Shown: positions 19,255-28,900 of the stretch, in pieces
Numbering within the stretch: position 1 is the first letter of the stretch
Layout of the letters: every line of letters begins with the position of its first letter
NCBI GenBank assembly: GCA_023910675.1
Contig: JAAVWC010000002.1
Coordinates: 124,001-188,000, forward strand
DNA: 64,000 nt
Source of the DNA: Gemmatimonas sp.
GTDB taxonomy: Bacteria > Gemmatimonadota > Gemmatimonadetes > Gemmatimonadales > Gemmatimonadaceae
Direction of reading: 5' to 3'
Position numbers and translations under genes: made by a program
The notes under the pieces: generated by a model
What the model was told of the DNA's origin: nothing
Database searches by the model: none
The model's input: only the letters and a program-made list of their open reading frames with translations

Positions 19255-19350
19255 GCCGTGAGGGCGTAACGTCAGTTGCACTGATGACTGCCAACTTGCA
19301 CTACACACTACAAACTCCCCGCGAACCGCGGGGAGTTTGTCGTCAAGGGG
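19255..19350 (+). repeat. 3' stem-loop repeat, copy B
   Basis: Begins TGCCGTGAGGGCGTAACGTC, like the end of the sortilin gene, then GCACTGATGACTG, and the stem AACTCCCCGC (19313-19322)/GCGGGGAGTT (19328-19337) with TTGTCGTC. It follows the propeller gene, not a sortilin fragment, so the repeat can travel without the coding part. Confidence 0.8.
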
Positions 19351-19364
19351 TGGAGCATTCCACG

Positions 19365-19897
19365 CTACCAAGCGCTGCCATCAATACGCGCGATCAGTTC
19401 ACGCGCTTTCGTTGCACCTTCCTCCAGGCTTCCAACGTGCAGCCCATACTCTGCTGCGAGCCTGCCGAACTCGTCGCGCCAATGCCCGTGTACCTCTAGC
19501 GTCGGTGGCCACTTGTGGGTGCCTCTCGCTTCAAACACGCTCACACAGGTCCGCCGAAGTTCGGCCATTTCTCCCAGGAACTCTTCAATCAGGAGTACAT
19601 CCACGAGATCCTTTGCTCGCTCGTTTCGCCTTCCCTTTGTTGGAGGTTGGGTCCTCCCGTGAATCTTTTGCGCCAGCTGATGGTTCAAGGGCAAGCAGGG
19701 AATGACATCAGGCCCGGGGAGAAGCAGCGCAGAGAGCCACCCTTTACAGTCATTGCCGCGCCTCCTTCATCCTGCGCCACTTTCTTGAGGAGACCCGAGA
19801 GCATCAGGTACGCGACCCAGCTTCTTACGCGTCCATCCGCAGTTCCCATCTCCTTCGCGTGAGCGAGGACGGCTTTGGTAAGCGTTCCCACGGACAT
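19365..19897 (-). pseudogene. AbiEii/AbiGii nucleotidyltransferase toxin remnant
   Basis: From ATG 19897 the N-terminus of an AbiEii-type toxin is seen (VRSWVAYLMLSGLLKKVAQ...AMTVKGG), but the frame ends at 19685 straight after the KGG that should lead into the nucleotidyltransferase active site. The C-terminal part (QKIHGRTQPPTKGRRNERAKDLVDVLLI ... ATKARELIARID) continues in another frame from about 19694 to 19365. The catalytic middle is deleted and the halves are out of frame. No AbiEi antitoxin is adjacent; an orphan one lies at 54942-55535. Confidence 0.75.
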
Positions 19898-19929
19898 ATG
19901 CCGACCGTCCTTAGTTAGGCGGATGTTTC

Positions 19930-21039
19930 ATGAAGATCCTTCACCACTTACCGAAAGAGATCCAGCGAGCGACAGGTGTGACGTGGACCAAGATCGTGAA
20001 CGGTATTGCCGCCGATCATTTCACGCGCGCCATTCGTGAAGACTTGCATCGTCCCGGCATGCTGTACGCGGCGACGGAGCGTGGCGTGATGGTGAGCTAC
20101 GATGATGGCGCGAACTGGACGAGCTTGCAGAAGAATCTGCCGCCGGTGCCGGTGTACCGCTTGAACGGCCAGACGCAGCCGACGTTCACGTACCGGCTGC
20201 CGGCCGACAGCCTGGTGGTGAAGTTCGAGTTCTACGATGCCGCCGGAAAGCTCGTGGGCACGGCCGCGAGCAACGACACGGCGAAGGCGCCGGTGGACCC
20301 GCGCTTCGAAGGGATGGGCTTTGCGCCGCCGGCGCCGCCCAAGCCGGCGAACAAGAAGGGCGTGAATCGCTTCTCGTACACGATGAAGCACGACGATGCC
20401 AAGACGTTCCGCGGCATGATCACGTGGGCCGGTCGTGGCAACGGGCCGAGCATGGCGCCGGGGATGTATCGCGTGCGCATGACGGCGGGGAACAGCGCGC
20501 CGGTATCGTACGATTTCCGTGTGTTGCCTGATCCGCGTAGCGAGGCGACGGGGGCGGACCTCAAGGAGCAGGTGCGCTTCGCGTTGCAGGTGCGTGACAA
20601 GATCACCGCCGCCAACCAGGGTGTGATCGAGAGCCGCAACATCAAGAGCGCGCTCACGGACCGTACGCCAAAGATGGCGAGTGTGGCCGGGTTCGCGCCG
20701 TTGGCGAAGAGCTTTGCCGATTCGCTGCTCGCTGTTGAGGATTCGTTGTACCAGACGAAGAATCAGTCGGGGCAGGATCCGCTCAACTTCCCCATTCGCC
20801 TCAACGATCAGTTGGGCGGATTGATGGGCTTTGTGATGAGCGGCGAGCGTCGTCCGGCGAAGCAGTCGTATGACGTGTGGAACGTGCTGGCGCCCAAGAC
20901 CGACGGTGAGCTCGCGCGGTTGGAGCGGGTGATCACGACGCAGCTGCCGAAGATCAATGCGCTGCTGAAGGCGGCGGGGCAGGCGGAGATTGTGCGGAGC
21001 AAGACGGAAGGTCCTGCGCCGCGGCCCATCACGCCGTGA
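19930..21039 (+). pseudogene. 5'-truncated copy of the sortilin-like gene (copy 2)
   Basis: From 19978 (GTGACGTGGACCAAG) the sequence follows the sortilin gene from about 14973 to its stop, preceded by an unrelated leader (about 19948-19977) with the frame open from ATG 19930. The first 100 or so bases carry several differences from the parent, whereas the last 870 bases are almost identical, suggesting gene conversion. Relative to the parent, 150 bases (50 codons, SDMMLRDDD to YKPVPV) are missing between two CCGGTGCCGGTG repeats. The propeller and signal peptide are absent, so a working protein is unlikely. Confidence 0.88.
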
Positions 21040-21122
21040 GTTGGTCACGTCAGTTGCACTGAGAACTTGCACTGCACACTTCGAACTCCCTGCCGTTGGC
21101 GGGGAGTTTGTCGTTTCCGGGG
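21036..21122 (+). repeat. 3' stem-loop repeat, copy C
   Basis: Follows the copy 2 fragment: ACGTCAGTTGCACTGAGAAC, then stem AACTCCCTGCC (21084-21094)/GGCGGGGAGTT (21098-21108), TTGTCGTTTCC. Terminator-like. Confidence 0.8.
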
Positions 21123-21424
21123 GTGTGGGACGCGCGACACGCCCCGTCAGCTACCGCTCACCCCGTTCGCGGCTCTCGTCGGGGGTGGCCGTGCGTGCGA
21201 CGTCGCTGAGCTCCTCTGCGCGCCGACGTCACCCCCTCAGGGATCCGCTCACGGGGCGGCGGGGCCACGGGGCTGCGTCGTGGTGTGCGCGGCTATAGAT
21301 GGACCGACATGCGCACTTGGCAGCGCTCTAGTGACCGCCAGTGGTTTGCAGTGATCGCCTGCTGGCTAACGAGCGCCATATCGGCGAATGTGCCGTTGCC
21401 CCCGGATTACACCAATTTCCAGTC
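21123..21424. other. Gap with no recognised gene
   Basis: About 300 GC-rich bases between stem-loop copy C and the antitoxin-like gene. No coding frame or strong repeat could be supported; it may hold the promoter of the gene at 21425. Confidence 0.4.
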
Positions 21425-21643
21425 ATGGTCGACAAGTCCCCGATCCTCGAATCGATGACCGCGCAGGAGCGCATTGCGCTGATGGGCCGGCTGTGGGATA
21501 GTCTCGATGCGGCCGTGGCCGCCCCGATGTCGCCGGCGCTTGCAGCAGAACTCACGCGCCGCGAGGCCGATGCCGATGCGGACCCGGAGGCGGTGATTCC
21601 TTGGCAGGCGCTGCGGGATCAACTGCGAAGCCGACTGACCTGA
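21425..21643 (+). CDS. Addiction module antitoxin, orphan (PF09720-like)
   Basis: 72 residues from ATG 21425. The pattern ILESMTAQERIALMGRLWDSL...LAAELTRREADADADPEAVIPWQALRDQLRSRL matches the short 'addiction module component' antitoxins (E-R-L-x-L-x-x-x-L-W-D-S-L start and a V-x-x-W-x-x-x end). The RelE-type toxin usually encoded just downstream is absent; the palindromic repeat begins about 40 bases after the stop. Either an orphan or the remains of a module. Confidence 0.75.
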   Translation: MVDKSPILESMTAQERIALMGRLWDSLDAAVAAPMSPALAAELTRREADADADPEAVIPWQALRDQLRSRLT

Positions 21644-21683
21644 GCGCGCCGCGTTGTCGTTCGGCGTCTCGCTCAGGCTGAGG

Positions 21684-21746
21684 GGTCAAAGGAGTCAAAG
21701 GGGTCTCAAAGGGGTCAGAGTCGTTGAACGACTCTGACCCCTTTGA
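21684..21746. repeat. Palindromic repeat with extra half-units
   Basis: Full palindrome at 21708-21746 (AAAGGGGTCAGAGTCGTT, then GAACGACTCTGACCCCTTTG), preceded by partial direct units (AGGGGTCAAAGGAGTCAAAG...). Directly abuts stem-loop copy D. Confidence 0.85.
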
Positions 21747-21754
21747 CTCCGAAC

Positions 21755-21805
21755 TGAAAACTGACAACTCCACGCCAACGGCGGGGAGTTTGTCGTTTGG
21801 ATGTG
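21755..21805 (+). repeat. 3' stem-loop repeat, copy D (minimal)
   Basis: AACTGAAAACTGAC leads to stem AACTCCACGCC (21766-21776)/GGCGGGGAGTT (21780-21790), TTGTCGTTTGG and a GTGTGGCATTTC tail like copies A and B. No sortilin coding sequence precedes it. Confidence 0.75.
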
Positions 21806-21987
21806 TGGCATTTCAGCGAAAGCATTCCTGTCTTCGGCTTCCTAAAAATGGCAACAGTGTTTCGCGAGATGGAAAACCGCGAGCGGTTTATGTCTGGCAC
21901 TTCATGAGACGATACCCGCGAATGTCAGTGGGACGCTCACATCTGAACTCCACACGGCAATCACCGCTTTCCCGGCTCTTCCCGTCA

Positions 21988-22749
21988 ATGTCAACTTCGA
22001 TCTCGAAGCACCTTCGCCGCGCGGCGGCACTCCTCGTACTGGTCGCCACTCCCGTCGTCGCACAGGACAGCGCTCAGGAACGCGCGTCTTCGTTTACCGT
22101 CGCGCTGAATCAGGACAACTTCTTCGGTTTCTATCCGACGTTTGCGGGCACTTACACGCCAAAGAAATCCAAGAATGTAGACTTTGCCTTCTACGGCACA
22201 CTCTGGACCATTCCTGCCTTCAATGTGGGCGGTACGCCGAATGGTGCGAATCTCTGGACCGAGTTTGGTGTTGGTGCGCGATTCCGCGTTGCCGAAAATC
22301 GTCTTGCCATCAAGCCGCAGCTTGGCATCACACACGGCTCGCTGTTGTCTGGTGCACCGACCGGCGGTAGCCCCAATGTGCTCGATGGTATCGTGCCGAG
22401 TCTGACAGTGAACTACGCGGACAAGCGTGCGGAGGGTGAGGTATACGGTGGCTACTACCGTGCCGCTCGCGATGTCGGGCCGGTGCAGCTCGACTTCCTC
22501 CACTACTGGGCAAACGCTGGCGTAAAGTTCGCAAGCATTGCGTCGGCGGGTGTGCACGTGGAACAGCTGCGCAACTCGCGGACCACTGCGGCAAACGGTA
22601 GCCCGAGTGATACCTACCGGTGGGTTGGTGGATACGTCCAGTTTGTCTTGCCCGGTTCCAATGCGTTCGCGCGGATGACCATGGGCAGCAATGTGCTTGA
22701 CGGTGCAACGGGTGGCTTCTACAAGCTTTCGACGGGATTGAGTTTCTAG
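21988..22749 (+). CDS. Secreted protein, DUF6733-like (probable beta-strand-rich)
   Basis: 253 residues from ATG 21988, which opens a signal peptide (LRRAAALLVLVATPVVAQ). The frame stays open upstream through repeat sequence, so longer starts are rejected. Mature part: FTVALNQDNFFGFYPTFAGTY, DFAFYGTLWTIPAF, ANLWTEFGVGARF, LAIKPQLGITHGSLLSG, YGGYYRAAR, LHYWANAGVKF, VGGYVQFVL, FYKLSTGLSF, i.e. alternating strands ending in F, as in small outer-membrane or periplasmic barrels. It resembles proteins annotated DUF6733; role unknown. Confidence 0.7.
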   Translation: MSTSISKHLRRAAALLVLVATPVVAQDSAQERASSFTVALNQDNFFGFYPTFAGTYTPKKSKNVDFAFYGTLWTIPAFNVGGTPNGANLWTEFGVGARFRVAENRLAIKPQLGITHGSLLSGAPTGGSPNVLDGIVPSLTVNYADKRAEGEVYGGYYRAARDVGPVQLDFLHYWANAGVKFASIASAGVHVEQLRNSRTTAANGSPSDTYRWVGGYVQFVLPGSNAFARMTMGSNVLDGATGGFYKLSTGLSF

Positions 22750-22807
22750 TCGCCACGCTTGATGAGGCGGTAGCTATTACGGAGGACGGTGCCCCCATGG
22801 CAGGGGG

Positions 22808-22842
22808 AAGGGGTCAGAGTCGTTTAACGACTCTGACCCCTT
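22808..22842. repeat. Palindromic repeat
   Basis: AAGGGGTCAGAGTCGTTT / AACGACTCTGACCCCTT, followed by two partial CCCTTGAAC units. Between the DUF6733-like and lipoprotein genes. Confidence 0.85.
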
Positions 22843-22934
22843 GAACCCCCTTGAACCCCGACGTGGAACCCCGAGGGCTGCTTGACTGTATACGGGCATC
22901 CAGCTAAGACGTAATCCAAAACACTTCAGGCGTC

Positions 22935-23501
22935 ATGACGAAACCTTGGCACACCTCCCGTTGCTGCTTTGTCTTACTCGCTTGCCTGGTGACCGCTTGC
23001 TCGCCAAGCAACGACGCTACTGTGCAACAGCCGTCTTCGCCACAGGTAGGCGCAACTACTGGGTCGAACTCTTTCGCTTTCGAGCAGCCGCGACTGAAGC
23101 TGACTCTGACCGCGCCATCAAACAGCACGACGACCCGTACGGAAAAGTCAGCGTACGATGAAGTGAAGGTCACTCTGGCCAACAAGGCGGGTGAACTCAC
23201 CATTTGGACATATTCGAGGCGTTTCCATAGTGGGATTGAACTGGTGTTGGCACAAAGAACATCCGAGTTCGAGGGCGGACAGCTCGAGGCTCGCACGATT
23301 GGTCCATTGCCAGCCCTCTTGCTTCGCAGGGCCATGCAGAATGCAGCAGGCACCTTCGTCACGCGAGCCGTGATTGATCGACCGGGCTTCGACTGGATTT
23401 ATGTCCTGGAAGCAGAGGCACCGACCAACGTGGCCCATGAGTCGCTCATGGCCATCATCGAGTCCATCCGCCCGCTCGACGCACCGCCGCCCACCGGGTG
23501 A
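22935..23501 (+). CDS. Lipoprotein of unknown function
   Basis: 188 residues from ATG 22935. Signal CCFVLLACLVTAC has a good lipobox (LVTAC). After a Ser/Thr/Pro-rich linker come strands such as RLKLTLTAPSNSTTTRTEKSAYDEVKVTLANKAGELTIWTYS and a C-terminal helix ESLMAIIESIRPL, as in small lipoproteins that carry a PsbP/Mog1-like fold (guess from layout only). Family not recognised. Confidence 0.7.
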   Translation: MTKPWHTSRCCFVLLACLVTACSPSNDATVQQPSSPQVGATTGSNSFAFEQPRLKLTLTAPSNSTTTRTEKSAYDEVKVTLANKAGELTIWTYSRRFHSGIELVLAQRTSEFEGGQLEARTIGPLPALLLRRAMQNAAGTFVTRAVIDRPGFDWIYVLEAEAPTNVAHESLMAIIESIRPLDAPPPTG

Positions 23502-23517
23502 CCCCGCGCAAAGCCCC

Positions 23518-23567
23518 ACTGGGCGCCCACCGCGCGCTGCCTTGACGGGGAAGTTTCCGTTGCGAGA
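23518..23567. repeat. Short flanking repeat GGGCGCCCACCGCGCGCTGC
   Basis: GGGCGCCCACCGCGCGCTGC then CTTGACGGGGAAGTTTCCGT (23521 onward). Near-identical copies lie at 46497-46535 and 46622-46670, each also next to a palindromic repeat. Confidence 0.7.
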
Positions 23568-23570
23568 GAG

Positions 23571-23594
23571 TCAAAGGGGTCAGAGTCGTTGAAC
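23571..23594. repeat. Left half of a palindromic repeat fused to a gene fragment
   Basis: CAAAGGGGTCAGAGTCGTTG stops at the palindrome's centre; the sortilin fragment starts within a few bases. This is a clean breakpoint at the palindrome tip. Confidence 0.8.
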
Positions 23595-23596
23595 GC

Positions 23597-23941
23597 GCGC
23601 CGGTGGCGAAGCGCTTTGCCGATTCGCTGCTCGCGGTGGAAGACTCGTTGTACCAGACGAAGAACCAGTCGGGGCAGGACCCACGCAACTTCCCCATTCG
23701 CCTCAACAATCAGTTGGGCGGGTTGATGGGCTTTGTCACGAGCGGCGAGCGTCGTCCGGCGAAGCAGTCGTATGACGTGTGGAACGTACTGGCGCCCAAG
23801 ACCGACGGGGAGCTCGCGCGGTTGGAGCGCGTGATCGCGACGCAGCTGCCGAAGGTGAACGCGTTGCTCAAGGCCGCTGGTCAACCGGAGATCGTGCGGA
23901 GTAAGTCGGAAGGTCCCGCGCCGTGTCCCATAACGCCGTGA
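23597..23941 (+). pseudogene. Sortilin-like C-terminal fragment (copy 3)
   Basis: Encodes the last ~112 residues of the sortilin-like protein (AKRFADSLLAVEDSLYQTKNQ ... EGPAPCPITP). It differs from the intact gene at several positions (NNQLGG, VTSGERRP, KVNALLKAAGQPEIVRSKS) that it shares with copy 4, so copies 3 and 4 come from a different paralogue. The 5' edge is at nearly the same gene position as in copy 4. No start signal; not a functional gene. Confidence 0.88.
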
Positions 23942-24045
23942 GTACGCGACGTCAGTCGCACTGAGAACTGAAAACTCAAACTGAAGACTGAAAACTTTCA
24001 CTGAACACTGACAACTCCCCGCCGCCAGCGGGGAGTTTGTTGTTT
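23938..24045 (+). repeat. 3' stem-loop repeat, copy E
   Basis: ACGTCAGTCGCACTGAGAAC, several ACTGAAxACT units, then stem AACTCCCCGC (24013-24022)/GCGGGGAGTT (24028-24037), TTGTTGTTTCC. Confidence 0.82.
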
Positions 24046-24079
24046 CCGCGCACGCCGCCGTCTTGTCATCGGCAGCGGC

Positions 24080-24128
24080 AGTTCCATTCAAATTGTGATC
24101 ATGACGGAGTGATTTTTCGAATGGAACT
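24080..24128. repeat. Perfect 10-base inverted repeat, 29-base spacer
   Basis: AGTTCCATTC (24080-24089) and GAATGGAACT (24119-24128). Lies between stem-loop copy E and a transposase remnant. Could be an operator or the relic of an IS end; nothing else is recognised in 24046-24224. Confidence 0.5.
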
Positions 24129-24224
24129 AAATGTGCGGGCGGTGCCTGAGAACGTGTTTCGCGCGCGTCACTCTGACGCCACCCGCCACCAGCCCCCTGT
24201 GTCAGGATAGTTGTCGCATGAGTC

Positions 24225-24514
24225 GTGCAGCGATTGATGGGCCCGCCCGCGGTCAGCGCGAATAAGTTGGCGGAGACGGTGGGCGTGTCCCAAGAGACGC
24301 TCTCGCGATGGCTGCGGCAAGCGCGTAGCGTAGAGGGCATGTCCTCACCGAAGAAGCGGGCGCCGCGCTGGACCGGCGCAGAGAAGCTGCGGGTGGTCCT
24401 TGCGGCCGACGGATTGGCGGACGCGGACGATACCACGGACCCGATGCGCGCACGATGATCGTCGATCTCATCGAGGAGGCCGTCACGCGCGGGGTGCGGC
24501 GCACCCGCGCGTGA
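24225..24514 (+). pseudogene. IS3-type transposase remnant
   Basis: First part: PPAVSANKLAETVGVSQETLSRWLRQARSV ... RWTGAEKLRVVLAADGLADAD, a helix-turn-helix typical of OrfA-like transposase subunits. A second part in another frame, RARMIVDLIEEAVTRGVRRTR (about 24445-24512), resembles the HTH at the start of OrfB. The middle and the catalytic DDE domain are missing, and the sequence ends at a palindromic repeat (24517). Confidence 0.65.
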
Positions 24515-24516
24515 GT

Positions 24517-24555
24517 CAAAGGGGTCAGAGTCGTTCAACGACTCTGACCCCTTTG
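24517..24555. repeat. Palindromic repeat
   Basis: CAAAGGGGTCAGAGTCGTTC / AACGACTCTGACCCCTTTG, directly at the end of the transposase remnant. Confidence 0.88.
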
Positions 24556-24617
24556 TCTCCATTGACTCGATAGCCGTTAGGCGTACAACGGTGGGTTGCC
24601 TGACCGTCGTCTTTTAG

Positions 24618-24647
24618 GTACGTTATCATGTACGGTTTAATGTACAC
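24618..24647. promoter_or_regulatory. GTAC-containing direct/inverted operator of the Phd/ParE operon
   Basis: Three evenly spaced GTAC elements (GTACGTTATCATGTACGG and then TTTAATGTACAC) lie just upstream of the antitoxin start, with TTTAAT/TTATCAT as possible -10 sequences. Phd-type antitoxins repress their own promoters at such palindromes. The ribosome site is CTAGGAG. Confidence 0.5.
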
Positions 24648-24662
24648 AGTCCTAGGAGTCGT

Positions 24663-24944
24663 ATGTCGAAGCTCAAGCCGAGTCGTGATATCCAGCCGGT
24701 GACGGAGTTTCGCGCCAATGCTGCGCAGTTCATCGAGCAGGTGCAGGCGACCGGCGAACCCCTGATTCTTACCCAGCACGGCCGGAGTGCCGCCGTGCTC
24801 CTCGACGTCGAGTCGTATGAGGGAATGCTCGACGAGCTGGCGCTGTTGCGCGACGTACGCCAGGCCGAACAGCAGGTGGCGGCTGGGAAGACGGTGACGC
24901 ACGCGGCGGTTGCGAAGCGGCTTCGGGCGCGACTTGGGCGATGA
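24663..24944 (+). CDS. Type II antitoxin, Phd/YefM family
   Basis: 93 residues from ATG 24663 with CTAGGAG upstream. The Phd/YefM fold is seen in SRDIQPVTEFRANAAQFIEQV..GEPLILTQHGRSAAVLLDVESYEGMLDELALL. The C-terminal region (VAAGKTVTHAAVAKRLRARL) is the likely toxin-wrapping segment. Overlaps the ParE gene by ATGA. Confidence 0.92.
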   Translation: MSKLKPSRDIQPVTEFRANAAQFIEQVQATGEPLILTQHGRSAAVLLDVESYEGMLDELALLRDVRQAEQQVAAGKTVTHAAVAKRLRARLGR

Positions 24945-25240
24945 AGGTAGTCTGGTCCCCGCTGGCAGAGCAGCGGGCACTCGAGGCCGTGGAGTATATC
25001 GCGCAGGATCGACCGCGGACGGCCGCGGTTTGGCTTGAGACACTGCTGGAGCGCGTGAGTCAGCTCGACCGGTTCGAAGAGCAAGGCCGCGCGGTGAGTG
25101 AAATCGGCATTCCGGCCTATCGGGAGATCCTGCACGCGCCGTATCGCATCATCTATCGCGTCGACGCGTCACGTGTTGTGATTCTGACGCTCCGGCATGT
25201 GCGGCGTGCGGGGGACCCCGCGGAAGTCGACGACGCATAA
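24941..25240 (+). CDS. Type II toxin, RelE/ParE family
   Basis: 99 residues starting within the antitoxin stop (ATGA). MKVVWSPLAEQRALEAVEYIAQDRP, then the core IPAYREILHAPYRIIYRVDASRVVILTLRHVRR, typical of ParE toxins (gyrase poisons) or RelE-like RNases; the RHxRR end is present. With the intact antitoxin it forms the only complete toxin-antitoxin pair in the window. Confidence 0.92.
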   Translation: MKVVWSPLAEQRALEAVEYIAQDRPRTAAVWLETLLERVSQLDRFEEQGRAVSEIGIPAYREILHAPYRIIYRVDASRVVILTLRHVRRAGDPAEVDDA

Positions 25241-25254
25241 GGAGTCAAAGGAGT

Positions 25255-25292
25255 CAAAGGGGTCAGAGTCCTTCAACGACTCTGACCCCTTG
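25255..25292. repeat. Palindromic repeat
   Basis: CAAAGGGGTCAGAGTCCTTC / AACGACTCTGACCCCTTG, between the ParE gene and the PEP-CTERM remnant and touching the end of the latter. Confidence 0.87.
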
Positions 25293-25298
25293 AACCCT

Positions 25299-25680
25299 CA
25301 TGCCCGTATCAGGCGCGCCGCGAGACCGAGTCCTGCCATCCCGTCGCGAGCAGCATTACGGTGGACGGCTCGGGCACGGCCGAGGACGTGGTCGCTTGGA
25401 ACGTGGAGCTGGACACGGACGTGAGCGACAAAGCGCCCGCGGACGTCGACTGCTCAGTGAACGGCAGGATTGAGGGCGTGTTGTCAGAAATGGGCCCGAT
25501 GGCCGTTCTCGAGTCGTAGCTCTCAAGTCCGACGCCTGAACCACCGTTTGTCCCACACCGAGCGGCGAAGACGTAGGCCGATCCGAATGGACCACTGCCG
25601 GCGCCTGCGATGTTGAACGAGGCCGTCAGATTGTCGAGATAGTTTGGGTTGGCGGCCACGGTGCTGGCACACTGGCGCAC
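25299..25680 (-). pseudogene. PEP-CTERM protein, 5'-truncated and frameshifted
   Basis: Mature-type sequence (VAANPNYLDNLTASFNIAGAGSGPFGSAYVFAARC) leads to the PEP-CTERM sorting signal SAVPEPSTVMLLATG. The transmembrane part MAGLGLAARLIRA is in a different frame, ending at a TGA near 25299, so one small indel lies inside the sorting signal. No signal peptide is found upstream of about 25680. PEP-CTERM proteins need an exosortase, which must be sought elsewhere in the genome. The frameshift might be a sequencing error; the missing 5' part is not. Confidence 0.75.
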
Positions 25681-25975
25681 CGGGGTTCAGCACGTTCGCC
25701 ACGTTGGCCGACCACCATACGCGGCTCCGCGCATGGCAGGGGCGCCATGAGCCCCCGTGTGCTCACGCGCCATATGCCTGTCCCGTACCGATCGTTGCCG
25801 AAATGCAACAAACGCGTGACGAAGAGATGAGACGATAGTGGTCGAGTGGCGCTACCTGTAAGTGGCGCGCGTCGGTAGCGGCTCGATCGGCCACCGGAGC
25901 GCGCGCGCTCTGCAGATGCGATTCAGCATCGCATGCCACGGCCGCTACGCCGACTCCCCCACTCTTTCCGCGCTC

Positions 25976-28900
25976 ATGCATTCCCGCACGCGTCAGTTCC
26001 GACGCCTTCTTGCCGTGCTTCCTCTCGTCGCTCGTCGCATGGCCGCCAGGAGCGCCATGCCTGCGCTGATGCTGCTGTCGTCCACGGCGGCCATACGCGC
26101 CGTTCACGCACAGTCCGCCGCGGCCACCATCGACGGCAGGGTCACCAATGAGACGGGGCAGGCAATTCCGAGTGCGGTGGTCAGTGTGCGCAACACGGCC
26201 ACGGGATTCGAAACGCAGTCGCGCGCCGATGCCAAGGGGCTCTTCACCCTGCGGCAGCTGCCGTTGGGTGGCCCATACCTCGTGACAGTTCGAGCGATTG
26301 GGCACCGAGCCGAGCAGCGCACGGGCATCGAACTCGCTCTGAACGATCGAATCTCCCTTTCCTTCCGGTTGAGTGCCACGGCTGCGGAGCTCGCACCGCT
26401 CGTCGTGGCCGCTGATGCCTCCAACACGCGCATCAAACGGGTTGGCTCGAGTACGCTCATTTCGGCCAACGATGTGAAGACGTTGCCGGTGGCCAACCGA
26501 GACTTTGCCAACCTGACGGCGATTACGCCACTTGCATCGGGAACGAATCTTGGTGGCGCGAAGGGAACATCGACGGCATTTCAGGTGGATGGAGCGTCGG
26601 TGCGACAGAACCGTCAGGGCGTGTCCGATGCCGGCGGTGGCGCGGTCATGACGATCGAGGCGATCCGCGAATTCGAAGTCGCCACAAACGACTACGACGT
26701 GGTGCAAGGACGGCAAGGTGGTGGCGCGATCACCGCAGCAACCAAGTTCGGCACCAACACCTTTGAAGGCTCGGCGTTCGCCTTTCACCGCAACGAAGCG
26801 CTGACCACGGCCAACTATGTCGGCCGCCCAGCCGACGAGTTCTCCCTGTATCAATACGGCGCCAGCGCGGGCGGCCCCATCGTGCGCGATCGGTTGCACT
26901 TCTTCGTGGCCGGCGAGCGTCGAGAGCAGACCTCACCATCGGTGCTCTTCGACCTGAGAAATCTGGAAGATGAGAAAGCCTCGCTCATCTCGCGCGATTC
27001 GCTCTCGCGGTTTCTTGATATCATTGGTCGAGTGTACGGCACGGACATCGGCGCGCAGCAGGTTGGCAGTTTCACGCTGCCCGTGACCAACGATCTACTG
27101 TTCACACGACTCGATTGGCAGCTGTCGCAGCGCCATCGGCTTACGCTCCGCAACAACTACGTGTCATTCGACGGCGGTGACCTTACCGGTCCCGGCCCCG
27201 GCATCTACGAAGCCAAAGGGCGCGAAACGCAGCGAACCAACACCACCGCGCTGGCGCTGCGCTCGACACTCTCCTCGCGACTCCTCAATGAAGCGACGCT
27301 GCAGTTCACCAATGTCACGGTGGAGCGCACGCCGAACGCCGGCTACCTGCCGGTCGGACTGGTGCGCGTCCGATCGACGCTGAGCGACGGGACTGCCACC
27401 AATCGTCAGATTCAGTTTGGCGGGAATCGCAACATGCCGGCGAATCTTCCCGAGCGACAGTTGCAGTTCATCGACAAGGCGGTGCTCGAATTGGGCAACG
27501 CCACGTTCACGCTGGGCACTGACAACGTGCTCTCCATGTACACCGACGAATTCGTGGCGCAGGAACAGCTTGGGCGCTTCGAGTTCAACAGTCTGGCCGA
27601 GCTCGAAACGCGTCGCCCCAATCGCTTCGTACGACAGGTGCCGCTGCTTACCGACTTTCCGTCGGCCGACCAGACCATGCTCGATGCGGCGCTTTTCGGA
27701 CAGGTCGAGTTCCGACCGCATTCGCGCGTCACGGCAAATCTTGGCGTGCGCTACGACGTGTCGTTCGCCTTCAAGGACGCCGCCTTCAATCCGGTCGCAG
27801 AGAGCACGCTTGGCATTCGTACCGACACGCCCATGCCGGTGGACTGGAACAATGTTCTGCCACGCGCACAGTTCACCTGGGACGTGCGTGGCGATGGGCG
27901 TGAAATTCTCCGCATCGGCGGCGGAGCATTCACTGCCAACCCGCACCACGCACCGTTCTACAACAGCATTCTCTTCAACGGCACACAGCTGGCCGACATC
28001 AATGTGACCGGCGCGTTGGTACCGCGCCCCGACTATGCCTCGTATCGCGCCGATCCAACCACCATTCCCGGCGTGCCCACCGGCGTTACGGCCGCGCCTG
28101 CACAAGTCGAGCTGATCGGGAAGGACTACCAGCTTCCGTTCACATGGAAGGCCAACCTGGCCTACAGTCGCACCCTGTTCAACAGACTGACACTTGGCGC
28201 GAACGCCGTGTGGAGTCGCACATCCAACAACTACCAGATCTTCAATCGGAATCTGGTGGCGCAGCCCTTCTTCACCATCGAAGGTGGCCGACCGGTCTTC
28301 GTACCGGCCGCGAGCATTCCGACTACTGGTGTCGTGAACGCGATCAACAATCGCGTCACGCAGCAAGTTGCCGAAGTCTTTGAGCTCACGTCGCAGGGGC
28401 GCGCCGAACAGAAAGGCATCGTGCTCGAGGCCGGGCTGCGTCTGCCACGCCGGAGTTCGATCAACGCGTCGCTCACCTTCAGTGACGCACGCGACAACAA
28501 CGCCTGGAACTGCTGCCTCAGCGGCACTTCCGCCAACATGCCGGTCAAGGGCGATCCGCGCGATATCGCGACGGCGTGGGGCACGTCGCTCTGGAATGTG
28601 GGGCAGAAGGCGATCATCTACGGCACGCTTCCCTCGATGTGGGGCTTTCAGGTGAGCGGGCGCTACGTGGGCTCGTCCGGCGCACCGTACTCGCTGCTGG
28701 TGAATGCCGACATCAATGGCGATGGCGTACTCGTCAACGATCTGGCCTACGTCTTCGATCCGAGCAGCAGCGCGACGCCAGCGGCCGTGGCAACATCCAT
28801 GCGCAAAGTGCTCGATAATCCCGCCAACCTCGCGGCCGATTGTATCCGGTCGCAGCTCGGACGCATCGCCGATCGCACTTCCTGTCGCTCGCCGTGGGAA

